From positions 32,941,715 to 33,005,714 of the forward strand of contig CM046453.1 of the NCBI GenBank assembly GCA_025506515.1: DNA of 64,000 bases, read 5' to 3'. The notes under the pieces are model-generated. The model did no database searches, was not told the DNA's origin, and worked only from the letters and a program-made list of their open reading frames with translations. This document shows, in pieces, positions 12,276 through 23,108 of the stretch. The stretch comes from Flaveria trinervia. Lineage: Eukaryota > Streptophyta > Magnoliopsida > Asterales > Asteraceae. The translations under genes and the position numbers were made by a program. Every line of letters begins with the position of its first letter. The first letter of the stretch is position 1.

Positions 12276-13707
12276 CTACAAAATTAACAAAGTTTTATTT
12301 TAGTATTTTCGATATTGCCAATTTTAATAATTAATGCCTTTTAAGGCCATTTTTATATTAAAATCTAGAACCCAACATTACAATTAAATTGTGGTTAGGT
12401 GACCTTTATCCCACGATTTAAATTAATAAGGTGGTCAACGATTGACGATTGCAACCATTTGCAACTTCTAGACGTATGGGATCGACCTTTAAACATCATA
12501 TGTAAAGTCGGCATGTTAATCCCATCAACACCATTTGGAAACCATATTTAGGTGATCCATTTAACATGGTTTGCAAATCAAGTTACCCCACTTGCACACA
12601 CGTGTGAGTTTACCCACATAAGTGGTTAGGTGACCTTTATCCCACCAATGTGGTATCCCTACCTTAAATCATAAGTTCCCTCTAAATGGTTAGGTGACCT
12701 TTATCCCATTAAGAGTTTCCAAATGATTCAAGTGTTGTGCAAAAGGATGGTGTTCAACTTGTTGGTCAAAAGTTTAGAGATTTCATAATACTAGTTAGAA
12801 AACTCTATGTACTTGTATTTGCATGCTTTCAAATACAAGGTACCCTATGGTCCTTTGATTAAAAACTATTTTAACTTTAAAATCATTAAATTATTTTAAT
12901 AACCTTTTATTAACTTTTAAGAACCATCAATTTTCAGCTTGTTAAGTTTGTTAATGAGTTTGTTATGAATGTCAAAATTAACCACACAAACAAATAACAA
13001 ACATCCAAACAAGTCATGAGCAACCATATGAGCATATGTGCATAACCATAGCAGCTAAAGTGGTCCACACTTGTTTGCCATCACAAGTGTGGTCCATAGG
13101 TCATTCCTAAGGTTCACAAACAAAGTAAATGGAAAACTTCCAAAAGCCTTCCACTTGAAACCGCATCCAAAATGCTCCATGTTTCTTTCATGACCTTCCT
13201 TTGTGCTTCCAATGTGTATGTCTTCATATTACAAGATATAAGTCCTAATACAAGATATCTAGTAAAATGAAAATACACCTAATCTATTTATTACAACCCA
13301 ATAGTAAATAAATTACATTTGAAACAAAGCACAAACAACAAATAATACAACCCAATTGAATGAATGAATACAACCATCACAAATATCCAAACAACCACAA
13401 GGTCAATGGCTAGGTTATGCACTAAGACAAGCATCTAGCAAATCATCCAAAATTAATGAAAACCCCTCTTAAAACCACGAAATTTCAGCCAACATAAACT
13501 GAAATTTCGGGTTTTATTTTGTCCAAACAAAACAGAAACAAACATGTAAATCTTTCAAGATCTAATCACAAGCATGTGTGATATGACTTTGAAAGTTGGG
13601 GAATCATTCAAACAAAACATAGCAGCCCAAAACCAGCCTATAACAAGTCTATAATCATCCTTAAAACCAATTTTAAAGGACAAAACAAGCAAGTCATCCA
13701 CATAACC
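12276..13707 (-). other. Long 5' leader of element B
   Basis: About 1.4 kb between primer-binding site and gag, matching the length in A. It keeps the three GGTTAGGTGACCTTTATCCC repeats (12392, 12623, 12687) and the CACACGTGTG palindrome (12597-12606). No ORF of note. General sequence divergence from the A leader is much higher than in these elements. Confidence 0.7.
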
Positions 13708-13722
13708 GGCTCTTGATGCCAT
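13708..13722 (-). other. Primer-binding site of element B
   Basis: The minus strand reads ATGGCATCAAGAGCC, identical to element A, directly inside the LTR end. It is complementary to the initiator tRNA-Met 3' end with small differences. Confidence 0.8.
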
Positions 13723-14693
13723 TGAAGGGTTTGTTTAGAACATAAAACGTAGTTTAACCATTTAAACTTTGAGAAAACGCAGCGGATAATATTAGTTTTG
13801 TATGTTTTTCAAAGCTGAAAAACGTTCTTTAAATAGCCATTAAGCATATGAAACAAACCCATAATCCAAGGATCATATTATGTGAATAGACAAGCAATGA
13901 GAAAACAACAAACAACACAAAATGACAACCACAAAAAGGCTGCCAAGATACCTTCTCCAACAGCTGAAGATTCCACAGAAAATGGAGATGTTTGATGCTG
14001 AAAAATGACCGAGACTTCAAGATAAGAGATCCTCAAGCTTGTATACCCCAAGCCTTAGAAGTAAACACCACTCTTGCTAGGGAGAGCACACCCAAGAACA
14101 CAAAAAACCCGAAAGTTTCTCTTGTATTTCAGCTGTTTTGCGAGATGTTTCTTGAGAGAGATTGAAAGGTTGTGTGTGTGTGTATTGCATATGAGAGATG
14201 GATCAGATTTTCAAGAGTATTAGACATATTGAGTGTGTCTTTGGTTTTCAAAGAAAGAGGGCCAATCATATGATCCATAGGCAGCCGAAACTTTTAAGAT
14301 TATAAGAGGTTTTCCCTCTTTAATCTAACACACAAACACACTTCAAAAAAAAACTTTTGTCATACATTAAATAAGTCATCTACTAGACATTAAATGTGAC
14401 ATGTCTTCTCTAATCAAACAATTTAATTAAAGTATACTCTCATGTTATTTATGTTATTTAACCTTTAAATAACAAATTAACAATAAACCAATCAACAAAT
14501 TATCCTCATAATTTGTTCTATATCATATGCAACTTATTTAGAAAACCCATTTTCTAAATTGGTGTAAATTTTAATTGCATGATCATATCATCAATTAAAT
14601 ATCAATTGGTGTTTGCTAAGCTTGTTATTTGGTATAACCCGACTTGGATCATAACGTACTAACCGCATCAATATTCTATTCGTCTTGGGCACA
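13723..14693 (-). repeat. 5' LTR of element B
   Basis: In plus orientation it begins TGAAGGGTTTG at the primer-binding site and ends near CTTGGGCACA. It shares the GAAAACGCAGCGGAT and CCCGACTTGGATCAT landmarks with the A LTR but is otherwise diverged. It is about 970 bp against 885 bp in A. A TG dinucleotide run is present near 14173-14184. The outer end could be 14691 or 14693. Confidence 0.7.
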
Positions 14694-14896
14694 TAGAATC
14701 CATCAGAGGTGCATGTGACATATGGGTGGCCATACCGCCTTTTACACCCACTTTTCAAACATTGTGTCCTTTTGGACACTTTTTACCCTAAACTTGGGTT
14801 TTATTCCTTTTCTGCTTTTCTTTCACTTTATTCATTCTTTTCTTTGACTGTAAAATATTGACTATTGTTTTCTCAAAATCAAAACCGAACACGATA
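14694..14896. other. Unassigned spacer with satellite edge
   Basis: About 200 bp between LTR B and LTR G. The last 30 or so bases (CTCAAAATCAAAACCGAACACGATA) match the satellite monomer at 18480 and 19090, so LTR G sits inside a satellite unit. The rest has no recognised content. Confidence 0.5.
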
Positions 14897-14976
14897 TGTA
14901 ACACCCTAAAATTTTATTGAAACAAAAGGAAAAGAAAAGTAAGTGGAAGGAATGGAATTATGCACAAATGGAGGGG

Positions 14977-15001
14977 AAAAAGTGTACAAAGTACACTTTT
15001 T
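14977..15001. repeat. Perfect 11-bp inverted repeat in LTR G
   Basis: The arms AAAAAGTGTAC and GTACACTTTTT flank a three-base AAA centre. It lies just upstream of the TATA-like stretch. In element H the first arm is kept (near 63750) but the second is not. Confidence 0.85.
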
Positions 15002-15127
15002 ATATTTTAAGATATTAAAGGGCATGGTTGCTCATTCTCCCTTCTTCATCATCTTCTTCACGGCTGAAAAGGAAGAAGAGAGAGAGAGCTCGGTTCTAGA
15101 GAGAGAAAGAGCAAGAAGAAGCTGAAA

Positions 15128-15136
15128 AAGGTAAGT
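15128..15136 (+). promoter_or_regulatory. Perfect 5' splice-donor sequence in LTR G
   Basis: AAGGTAAGT matches the plant 5' splice-site consensus exactly. It lies about 130 bp downstream of the TATA-like box and after a purine-rich GAAGAAG stretch. The same sequence in the same context is present in the H LTR at 63880-63888. Use as a splice site is inferred only. Confidence 0.55.
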
Positions 15137-15559
15137 CTTCTCTTCTATGAGCTCGGTTTCAGTTGAGTATTGAGTTCTTGACCGAAGTTCCAGTTGTTTA
15201 GAGTTTGTTTTTGGGATTCAAGAGCTGAATCGAAGGTGGGACTTGAACGGGAAGAGTGCTCCTCAAAAGCTGCTAAATGTGAGTTTGTAGCACCCCTCTT
15301 TTACGGATTTTCAACTGATATGGGGCTATTATGCATACTAGGTAAACGTGTTTAAAGAAACCATGGACTTACAGTTTTATGTCCGAATGTTGTATGTATG
15401 TATGCATGTTATAGTGATGATTATTGGTTTGTGATGATGTTTAGCATGCTTAGATGGCCTTAGTATGTTAGATCTATGTTTGGGTATGCTTAGAATGATT
15501 ATCGAGTGAATTGGTAGCATAGAAAAGATTTTAGAATGTCTGATGAACATGAACAGTGG

Positions 15560-16070
15560 TTCATGCACCCAAACAGTTGTCCATGCGTCCAGCATGAGTG
15601 GCCAGACGCCTGTGTTGGCCATGCGCCCAAGGGTTGGCCATGCGCCTAAATAGTGGCCCATTCGCCCAACATGTTGGCCCATGCGTCTAAGTGTTGGCCA
15701 TGCGCCCAAGGGTTGGCCATGCACCTAAATAGTGGCCCATGTGCCCAGTATGTTGGCCCATTCGTCTGAGTGTTAGCCATGCGCCTAAGGGTTGGCCATG
15801 TGCCAAATAATGCCCATGCGCCCAAGTGAAGAAAAGGCTGTATGGACCATGTGCCTAAATAGTGCCCATGCGTCCGAGAGATTGAAACGGCTAAGTATTG
15901 TCCATGCGCCTAAATAGTGCCCATGCACCCAAAGTGCTTGAAACGGTTAAGTGTTGGTGATGTGCCTGAACAGGGCTGAAACGCCCAAATAGTGCCCATG
16001 CGCCCAGACTGTTTTATACTTAGAATTTTTATGCTCATGCGCCTGGAAGATCCCATGCGCCCAAATTGGA
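15560..16070 (+). repeat. Irregular CCATGCGCC repeat array in LTR G
   Basis: Many copies of a 15-25 bp word built on CCATGCGCCYAA(R)TAGTGGCC are spread over about 500 bp. The same word family, on the other strand, fills 20735-21130 in LTR C. The spacing is irregular, so this is not a strict tandem repeat. The function is unknown. Confidence 0.85.
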
Positions 16071-16419
16071 CTTGAGGTTTTCTAAGTGTATTTCAAGGGG
16101 TATAATGGGGAGATAAGCCTGGTTATGATGTGATGGCTTATGTTTGATGTGTGTTAGGCATGTATGGTGTTGCCTGTGTGGTGATGGTGTATGTTTATGA
16201 TTATGTATATGTTCCTTATTATGTACGTATGTCTTCCTTGGCTTTGCGTTGAACGCTAAAAAATTAAATGAAAGTATTATGTAACGTAAAGTGGAAGATA
16301 ATGAAAAGAGGAACGTAATGAATGAATACGAGCATAAACGAATAAATGAGAGATAGGATGGCTTGCGAAAGAAAGGAAGGAGGTTCACGACTCACCGAGG
16401 GTCGTTAGCTCAACTGTGG

Positions 16420-16800
16420 TGTATCATAGCGTGCGATCTTGGCTTACTCATAAGGGGACATAGACACAATGGGAGTTCAGTTTTGGTAACTGCTCCGATA
16501 CGTGCGATGTGGTATTTACTGTGTGCTATGTAGCGTGCGATTTTGGCTGCCTCATGTGGTTTTTATAGCGTGCGATCTTGGCTAACCCATGGGATGGCGG
16601 GCGATTCTGGCTAAACCCTGAGAGTTCTCACACACAGGGGGTGTCGGTCTTTGTGGCCGCTCCGATGGTGCGATTGGTGTGATATGTGCGATGGATGGCA
16701 TAAGGGTAGCGTGCGATTTTGGCTGCCTCATGTGGTTTTTATAGCGTGCGATCTTGGCTAACCCATGAGATAGCGTGCGATTCTGGCTTCCTTATGTGTG
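16420..16800 (+). repeat. TAGCGTGCGATYTTGGCT repeats in LTR G
   Basis: At least six copies of TAGCGTGCGAT(C/T)(T/C)TGGCT occur, often followed by ACCCATG or GCCTCATG, separated by 28-110 bp. The GTGCGA core is also the core of the palindromic words in elements D and F. Confidence 0.85.
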
Positions 16801-17250
16801 CGATCCGTGCGATATGTACTTCGGGTACGATGATGTGAAGGTGCGATTTGAGCTAAAGTGTGCACGCAAGGGTTCCAGTCTTTGTGACTGACCTTCAAAG
16901 CTGTTACCTACTTCGGTAGGGGTGTCGTTACCTACTTCGGTAGGGGTGTTGTTACCTACTTCGGTAGGGGTGTTGTTACCGGAGTTATGTATAACTTCGG
17001 GGGTGTGGCATAAAGCCAAGCATATGTATGACGTGAGCGACTCTGTGTCGCAACAGACTCAAAAGAGGTCCTTGTCACGTAACCGGTACTGTGTCAGTCT
17101 TCGGACATGAGTCGGGGGTTTGTGTGTCAGGCCCTGGCATAGTATCAGTCTTCGGACATGAGTCGCGGATATTGCATGAGACGAGATGATGAGGTGAGCG
17201 AATTTGTGTTGCAACAGACTCGGATGGAGTTCAATCCCTGTGATTGACTC
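16472..17250 (+). other. Four bulged hairpins with covarying arms
   Basis: At 16472-16496, 16645-16659, 16871-16893 and 17227-17250 there is a 5-bp upper stem closing a 5-nt loop (TTGGT, TTTGT, TTTGT, CCTGT). The upper arms change together: CAGTT/AACTG, CGGTC/GGCCG (one G-U pair), CAGTC/GACTG, CAATC/GATTG. Three have a 1-2 nt bulge on the 5' side and a 3-4 bp lower stem. A fifth member is in LTR C at 20256-20277. The pattern suggests selection or duplication of an RNA structure in the long transcribed part of the LTR. Confidence 0.6.
16905..16972 (+). repeat. 24-bp tandem repeat, each unit a UUCG hairpin
   Basis: Three head-to-tail units of about 24 bp each contain CCTACTTCGGTAGG, that is a 5-bp stem closed by C-G around a TTCG loop (16907-16920, 16931-16944, 16955-16968). 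C(UUCG)G is the classic very stable RNA tetraloop. A fourth, decayed unit follows to about 16990. Confidence 0.85.
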
Positions 17251-17348
17251 GTATGGAATCTTTTTCACTTATCACGGTGCCTGTGTCAGTCTTCGGACAT
17301 GAGTCGGGGGTTTGTGAGCAGGCCCCGGCACAGCAACAGTCTTCGGAC
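17094..17348 (+). repeat. Four further UUCG-tetraloop hairpins in LTR G
   Basis: TCAGTCTTCGGACATGA occurs at 17094-17110, 17145-17161 and 17286-17302, with a decayed copy at 17337-17348. Each folds as a six-pair stem with one bulged A around a C(TTCG)G loop. They alternate with GGGGGTTTGTG..CAGGCCC elements. Confidence 0.75.
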
Positions 17349-17893
17349 AAGAGATATTGCAAGAGACAAGATTCGAGTAATAAAGAGAAATGAATAAAAG
17401 ATAATGTATGAAAGAGCGAACGTATGTACGAACGTTAATGAATTATCGTAATAAAGCATAGAATAGGATCCCTGTCATTCGACCTCAGTAATCGTGGGTA
17501 AGTGCCACGTAGAGGGTAATGATGATGATAATAATAATATTATCTGTATGTACGTGTGATGCATGATCATGAATGATGTAAAGTAAAGTATGTTTTGAAA
17601 GAGCGGTTTTAACGAAAGTAAAGTATTTTATTATTAAAACTAGAACTCACTCAGCGTCGCTGACTTTTGTATGCATGATAGTTGGCAGGTAAATGTTGAT
17701 TGTTGATGCTGAGGAGTTGCAGGCATGGATGCATAAGCAACTGCGAGCATTTTGTGGCCGGCATCCGTATTTTGACATGTCATGTATTTTGAGATGAAAA
17801 TTAATGTTGTAAATGACATGTTTTAGTTATAAAAGAAAGTTTTAAATTCCGCTGCAAAATTAATATATGTTTTCTAAATGTTTTAAGTGCGAT

Positions 17894-19512
17894 GAACCAC
17901 CACTTCTACCCAAAACTTATCCACAACATTCCACAACTAATTTCGCATACTATTGGCTAAAAATCCAATGAATCAATCTAAATAACAACTTTCAATCCAA
18001 TGAATCCTTTTTCGACCACGAAGGGAAGGAAATGAGGTGTAAATGACGAGTAAACTACTCGAATTTCACTAGAGTAGAAGTGAAAATCAAACTACAATGG
18101 AAATAAAACTAATAAGATGTCAAACGTGATACGTAATGTTTGATTGATGAAAAAGAAGTCAAATCTAGTTAATAAGACAAATCAATTAAAATTACTTATA
18201 TGTTAATCAAAATATGCAACTACATATTAGTGGATCAATGTCTTCACAAAAGCTTAAGTAAATACATGGGAAAGGAACTAATTGTACGAAAAACATTAAA
18301 CAACAATAATTCTAGCATTGATTGCTTTTCCTTTTGGTAACAACCTCAAATGCGACGGAGTTTCGATTCACAAACCTTCTCCACACACTTCCTAACAAAT
18401 TTAGTCAAATCTTATTATAAGATTCATTGTTATCACACTAATCGATCACACATTGAACCTAGGATCAACTCTTTACTCAAAACCAAAACCGAACACGATA
18501 CCGCATGAATGACCTTAAAATCAATCCACTTCTATCCAAAAGTTATCCACAACATTCCACATCCAATTTCGAATATTATTGCCTCAAAATCCATTGAATC
18601 AATCTAAATGACAACTATCGATACACGGAATCCTTTTTCAACAACTAAGGGAAGAAAAAGAGGTTTAAATGACGAATAAACTAGTCGAATTTCACTAGAG
18701 TAGTAGGGAAAATCAAATTGAAATGGAATTAAAGCTAATCAGATGTCAAACGTGAAACGTAATGTGTGATTGATGAAAAAGAAGCCAAATCATGTTAATA
18801 AGACAAATCAAATAAATTTACTTATATTTTAATCATAATTATGCAACTACATATTAGTGGATCAATGTCTTCACAAAAGCTTAACTAAATACATGGGAGA
18901 GGAACTAATTATACGAAAAACATTAAACAACAATAATTCTAACATTGATTGCTTTTCCTTTTGGTAATAACCTAAATGCTATGGAGTTTTGATTGTTAAG
19001 ACATCTATACACACTACCCAGAAAATTTAATCAAATCTAATTATAAACTTCACTGTAACACACTAATCGATCACACATTTACCCTAGCATCTATTGTTTA
19101 CTCAAAACCAAAACCGAACACGATACCACACGAATGACCCTTAAACTCAATCCACTTCTACCCAAAACTTATCCACAACTAATTTCGCATACTATGGCTC
19201 AAAATCCATTGAATCAATCTAAATGACAACTTTTGATCAAATGAATCCTTTTTCGACCATGAAGGGAAGGAAATTAGGTGTAAATGACGAGTAAACTACT
19301 CGAATTTCACTAGAGTAGAAGTGAAAATCAAACTACAATGGAAACAAAACTATGAGATGTCAAACGTGATACATAATGTTTGATTGATGAAAAAGAAGTC
19401 AAATCTAGTTAATAAGACAAATCAATTAAAATTACTTATATTTTAATCAAAATTATGCAACTACATATTAGTGGATTAGTGTCTTTACAAAAGCTTAAGT
19501 AAATACATGGGA
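17894..19512. repeat. Satellite array, left block, about 620-bp monomer
   Basis: Anchors of the type TCCACTTCTACCCAAAACTTATCC fall near 17899, 18535 and 19151, giving monomers of about 636 and 616 bp. Units share CTCAAAACCAAAACCGAACACGATA and CATTAAACAACAATAATTCTA stretches. The array is AT-rich and non-coding. It is related to the block at 58363-62376, which has shorter units. It is interrupted by LTR G on the left and the C LTR on the right. No protein homology is seen. Confidence 0.85.
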
Positions 19513-20255
19513 TATAAGACCCTGTTCCCGGGACGCTTACAGCTGGTAATTCATCGCACGGAAAACATATACTCTACATTTAATCATCAAAACATTGCAG
19601 CGGAAAACATAAAACAAGTGGCATTTCATTTCATCCTAAAAACTTTTGCAAAATAATGCATCATTTATCGGTTACAAAATTATATCGTTGTATTACATCA
19701 CAAAAGCCTTAATTAAATAGATGCCATCCAAAAGAGCTGAGCAGCTGCCTCGTGCCATCCCAGCAACGTTTACCTGCCAATGAAAATGTATAAAAGTCAG
19801 CGTTCCCGAGTGGGTTCTAGTTTTATAATAAAACATACATAAATCATCGTTTATTCCTTTACAGAGTCCATAATATACGTTTCGTTCGTTCGTGATCATA
19901 CATCATACATACATACACATAACATCGTTATTATCTTTCATTACGTTCGTTAACCATTGTTCATTCATTACATCTTATGACATTTACATTACCCCGAACA
20001 TTATGCACAAAGCTGGTTACTGGGCCTGAGGTCTATCATGGACCCCGAAAATTATGCACGAAGCTGACTCCAGTACATGAGGCAATTACATTCACCGTTC
20101 ATCTTTTCGTTTCATTCCGGATCAATGCCATATGCTATACCCTGAACATTGTGCACGAAGTTGGTTACTGGGCCTGAGGTCTTTCATAGACCCTGAACAT
20201 TGTGCACGAAGCTGACTCCAGTACCTGGGGCAAGCGGCAAGGATCCCATACGTGT

Positions 20256-20277
20256 GGTCAATCACAAGGATTGGACC
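20256..20277 (-). other. Bulged hairpin in LTR C matching those in LTR G
   Basis: On the minus strand GGT, a bulged C, CAATC, loop CTTGT, GATTG and ACC form an 8-bp stem. The architecture equals the LTR G hairpins at 16871 and 17227. GGTCT/AGACC hairpins around a 5-nt loop are also visible near 20028 and 20177. Confidence 0.6.
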
Positions 20278-20734
20278 CCAGTGTGCATCCTTCTGGGGTA
20301 GCTAACCTGCACACAGTTGAGCTAACACCCTTCATTGGGTGTGAACCTCCATACATTTTCTTGCAAGACTTTTTACGTACATTCGTTCGTTAATGCATGC
20401 ATTCATTCATCATGTTCCTCTTTCATTATCTTTCACTTTGCTATACATAATACTTTCGGTTCATTCATTAGCATAACGCGTAAAGCCATGGAAAGATAAA
20501 CATTCATTATCATAGAAACATAACATGACATACCATGCATACATCATCATAAGGCATTATACATACATAACATACATCATGCATATCATGCAACATCATC
20601 ATCGTCATCATCATCCAAAACATGCCCATCATACTATTTATGACCCCAAAAGTCAACATATAGTCCCCCGGGAATTTCCTAAGTCAAAGCCTACTTTACA
20701 CATTTTCCCTAAAAATAAGAAAAATATTCTAAGT

Positions 20735-21130
20735 CCTAGGCGCATGGGCACTATGCGGCGCAGGGACACTATTCAGGCGCATGGGGAACACTTAGGCGCA
20801 TGGGCCACTTTCAGGCGCATGGGACTTCTGGACGTCTGACACTTTGTAAATTCCAGCCCAATCTAGGCGCATGGGTACTATTCAGACGCATGAACACTTA
20901 GGCGCATAGGCCACTTGGGCGCATGGGCACTATTGGGGCGCATGGCCCTACCCTTAGTCATCCAACTAACATTTCTAGGCGCATGGACCACCGTTTAGGC
21001 GTATGGGGAGAACTTAAACATTTCTAAGGTAAATTTTGGGTTCATGAGCTACTGTTTAGGTGCATGACTTACACTTAATTCTTTCTAAGGCAATTTCAGA
21101 TGTATGAACACTTATCTGGGCGCATGAGCA
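20735..21130 (-). repeat. CCATGCGCC word array in LTR C
   Basis: Plus-strand text shows GGCGCATGGGCACTATT and variants about a dozen times. They are the reverse complement of the words in LTR G at 15560-16070. The spacing is irregular. Confidence 0.85.
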
Positions 21131-21770
21131 TTCTGTAAACATGTTTCTAGGATATTTTCAATCCTAATCATCGAATCCATCCGTTCTAAGCATAATGTGG
21201 CTATTCTAACACGGGTAGTCTATAACCATCCAGAACTAACATCCAACATACACATTACAAACGGGTATTCACGTACACTTTGTAAAAATCATTTTAATAC
21301 GTTTTCAGCCCCAATATGTTTCAAAACATGTAAAACCGGGGTCTAGAACCTACCTCATGCAACTTGGGTGTTCTTCCTTTTAACCCGCTTGCAAAGAGTT
21401 CAAAACAACTAGTAACAACACCAACACACACACACACCCGAGCACAAACACAACCCATAAGCATACAAGCACATAACCGGGATAAAACCGACATAAAAGC
21501 ATAAAAACCTTGAATTCTTTCTTTGAATTCGACCTCTTTTGTTCTTCTTCTTCAGAACCGAGTTCTGCTCATCTTCCCTTGTTTCTCTCTCTAAAATGAC
21601 CGAGATTGGGTGTAGAAAAGGTGATGAGCGGCCATGCCACCTTTATCACCAGCTTTTCTAAAGTTTTATCCTTTTGGGCACTTTTGGTCCCTCCACTTGG
21701 ACCTTATAGCTTTTCTTTCTTTTATTCCTAATTTTCTTGTCTTTTAGAAAAAAAATAACCGGGTGTTACA

Positions 21771-21787
21771 AGTCCACCCCCCTTATA
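21771..21787 (-). other. Polypurine tract of element C
   Basis: The minus strand reads AAGGGGGGTGGACT directly before the TGTAACACCC start of the 3' LTR. It is the expected primer site for plus-strand DNA synthesis. Confidence 0.85.
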
Positions 21788-21793
21788 TAGGTT

Positions 21794-22208
21794 TCATCCC
21801 CGAAACTTGTTATTCCTCGAATATATAAGGATAATGTGCCTCCTCTCCTCCTCAGTCTCCCATGTAGACGCGGATCCCTTCCTGTGCTTCCATTGTACAC
21901 GTACAAGAGGAACCACTTTATTCCTCAGTCTCTTCTTTTTACGATCAATGATTGCCACTGTTTGCTCTACATAATTGAGCCTTTCATCAGCATCAATGTC
22001 CTCCGGTGGAACAATCATGTCTTCATCAGCTATACACTTTCTCAAATGAGATACATGGACTATGGGGTGTATTCCACTTAACTCATCTGGCAACTCCAAT
22101 CTATAGGCCACCTCTCCTACTCAAGCAATGATTCGGAAGGGCCTATATATCTTGGGCTCAACTTGCCCCGCTTCCTGAATCTGATAATTCCCTTCCAAGG
22201 TGAGACCT
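21794..22208 (-). pseudogene. Element C integrase tail and chromodomain
   Basis: The open part (22111-21794) reads LPDELSGIHPIVHVSHLRKC, the usual gypsy integrase C-terminal motif, then VVPLVRVQWKHRKGSASTWE. The latter is the chromodomain-like end in which an aromatic cage binds modified histone tails in related elements. 22112-22208 is the damaged link to the integrase core. Chromodomains direct some plant gypsy elements to heterochromatin; here the element sits in satellite DNA, which fits. Confidence 0.85.
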
Positions 22209-23108
22209 TCAACATAACCCAGTCACCACCTGGAACTCGATCGGTCTACGTCGTTTATCGGCATACGACTTATGTCTATCTTTAGCTGCCTTCATGAAAG
22301 CCTTAATCTTTCCGAGCTTCTCGATCGTACCCTTGATTACCTCGATGCTTCCCAACTCTTTTTGACCAATGTCACCCCAACAAACGGTTGTTTTGCATCT
22401 CCTACCGTATAGCATCTCGTATGGTGGCATATCAATGCTGGCATGATAACTATTGTTGTACGAGAATTCAGCTAACGGTAAATGGTCGTCCCAACTTCCT
22501 CCAAAGTCAATCACACATGCCCGAAGCATGTCTTCCAATGTCTGAATGGTCCTTTCTGACTGACCATCAGTTTGGGGATGATAAGCCATGCTAATATGTA
22601 ACCTCGTCCCCATGGCATTGTGGAATTTCTTCCAGAATTTAGATGTTAACCGAGTGTCGCGATCAGACACGATAGACACCCGCAAACCATTACGAGTTAC
22701 AACCTCCTTGATGAACAAGTCAGCCAACCTCTCAGATGAATATGTCTAGCGGATCGGTAGGAAGTGAGCACTCTTTGTCAAATGGTCAACAATCACCCAT
22801 ATGGCATCATATTCTTTTGGAATACGCGGCAGCTTCGTAATGAAATCCATGGTGATATGCTCCCACTTACATTCTGGTATATCCAAAGGTTGGATCTTCC
22901 CATACGGCTTTTGATGTTCCCCCTTCACTTGCAAACAAGTAAGGCATTTGCTCACATAGTCCACCACGTCACGCTTCATACCCAGCCACCAATAATCCTT
23001 CTTCATGTCTTGGTACATCTTTGTGGCACCAGGATGGATAGAGTATCGGGTCTTGTGAGCTTCGTCCATAATATTCACACGTAGATTCCCGAAACGAGGA
23101 ATCCACAC
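22209..23108 (-). pseudogene. Element C integrase zinc domain and core
   Basis: 23108-22746 has the HHCC domain (HPGATKMYQDMKKDYWW, CLTCLQVK) and the first catalytic aspartate region (WEHITMDFITKLP). After an in-frame TAG near 22748 the core continues with VSDRDTRLTSKFWK and the glutamate motif in HPQTDGQSERTIQTLED. The residues expected for a DD(35)E integrase are visible. Frame is lost near 22209, before the chromodomain part. Confidence 0.9.

Larger units (their letters stand above)
8541..14693 (-). mobile_element. Element B: decayed Ty1/copia relative of A
   Basis: It has the same order and strand as element A: 5' LTR 13723-14693, primer-binding site 13708-13722, leader, gag, then pol. 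It ends inside RNase H at about 8541, about 17 bp from the outer edge of the A LTR. The last 100 or so codons of pol, the 3' noncoding part and the 3' LTR are missing. Coding is broken by many single-base deletions and some stops. Confidence 0.85.
14897..17893 (+). repeat. Solo LTR G, chromovirus-like, 3' end truncated
   Basis: It starts TGTAACACCCTAAAATTTTA, like the LTR starts of element H (62377, 63672) and element C. The 3' part shares the TTCCGCTGCAA and GTGCGATGA landmarks with LTR C. About 40 bp of the expected LTR end (CCCGGGAACAGGG region in C) are missing, and satellite resumes at once. No internal region or second LTR is present, so this is a solo LTR with a deletion at one edge. 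It carries several internal repeat arrays, many small hairpins and a perfect 5' splice-donor sequence. U3 looks very short, with a TATA-like TTTTTATATTTTAA near 14997, so most of the LTR would be transcribed. Confidence 0.75.
19513..21770 (-). repeat. 3' LTR of element C
   Basis: On the minus strand it starts TGTAACACCCGG at 21770, directly after the polypurine tract. It ends at about 19513 with a degraded TATAAGACCC where TGTAACACCC-like symmetry is expected. The host satellite (TACATGGGA) resumes immediately to the left. The length is about 2.26 kb. It contains the CATGCGCC word array and a bulged hairpin shared with LTR G. Confidence 0.85.

Noticed and set aside
15377..15724. Minus-strand ORF over LTR G (HGQPLGAWPTLRR) as a gene
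   Set aside because: It reads the CATGCGCC array backwards; low-complexity, no start context, no family match.
15550..16070. CRISPR-like appearance of the CATGCGCC repeats
   Set aside because: Repeats are short, degenerate and irregularly spaced in a plant LTR; there are no constant spacers and no cas genes.
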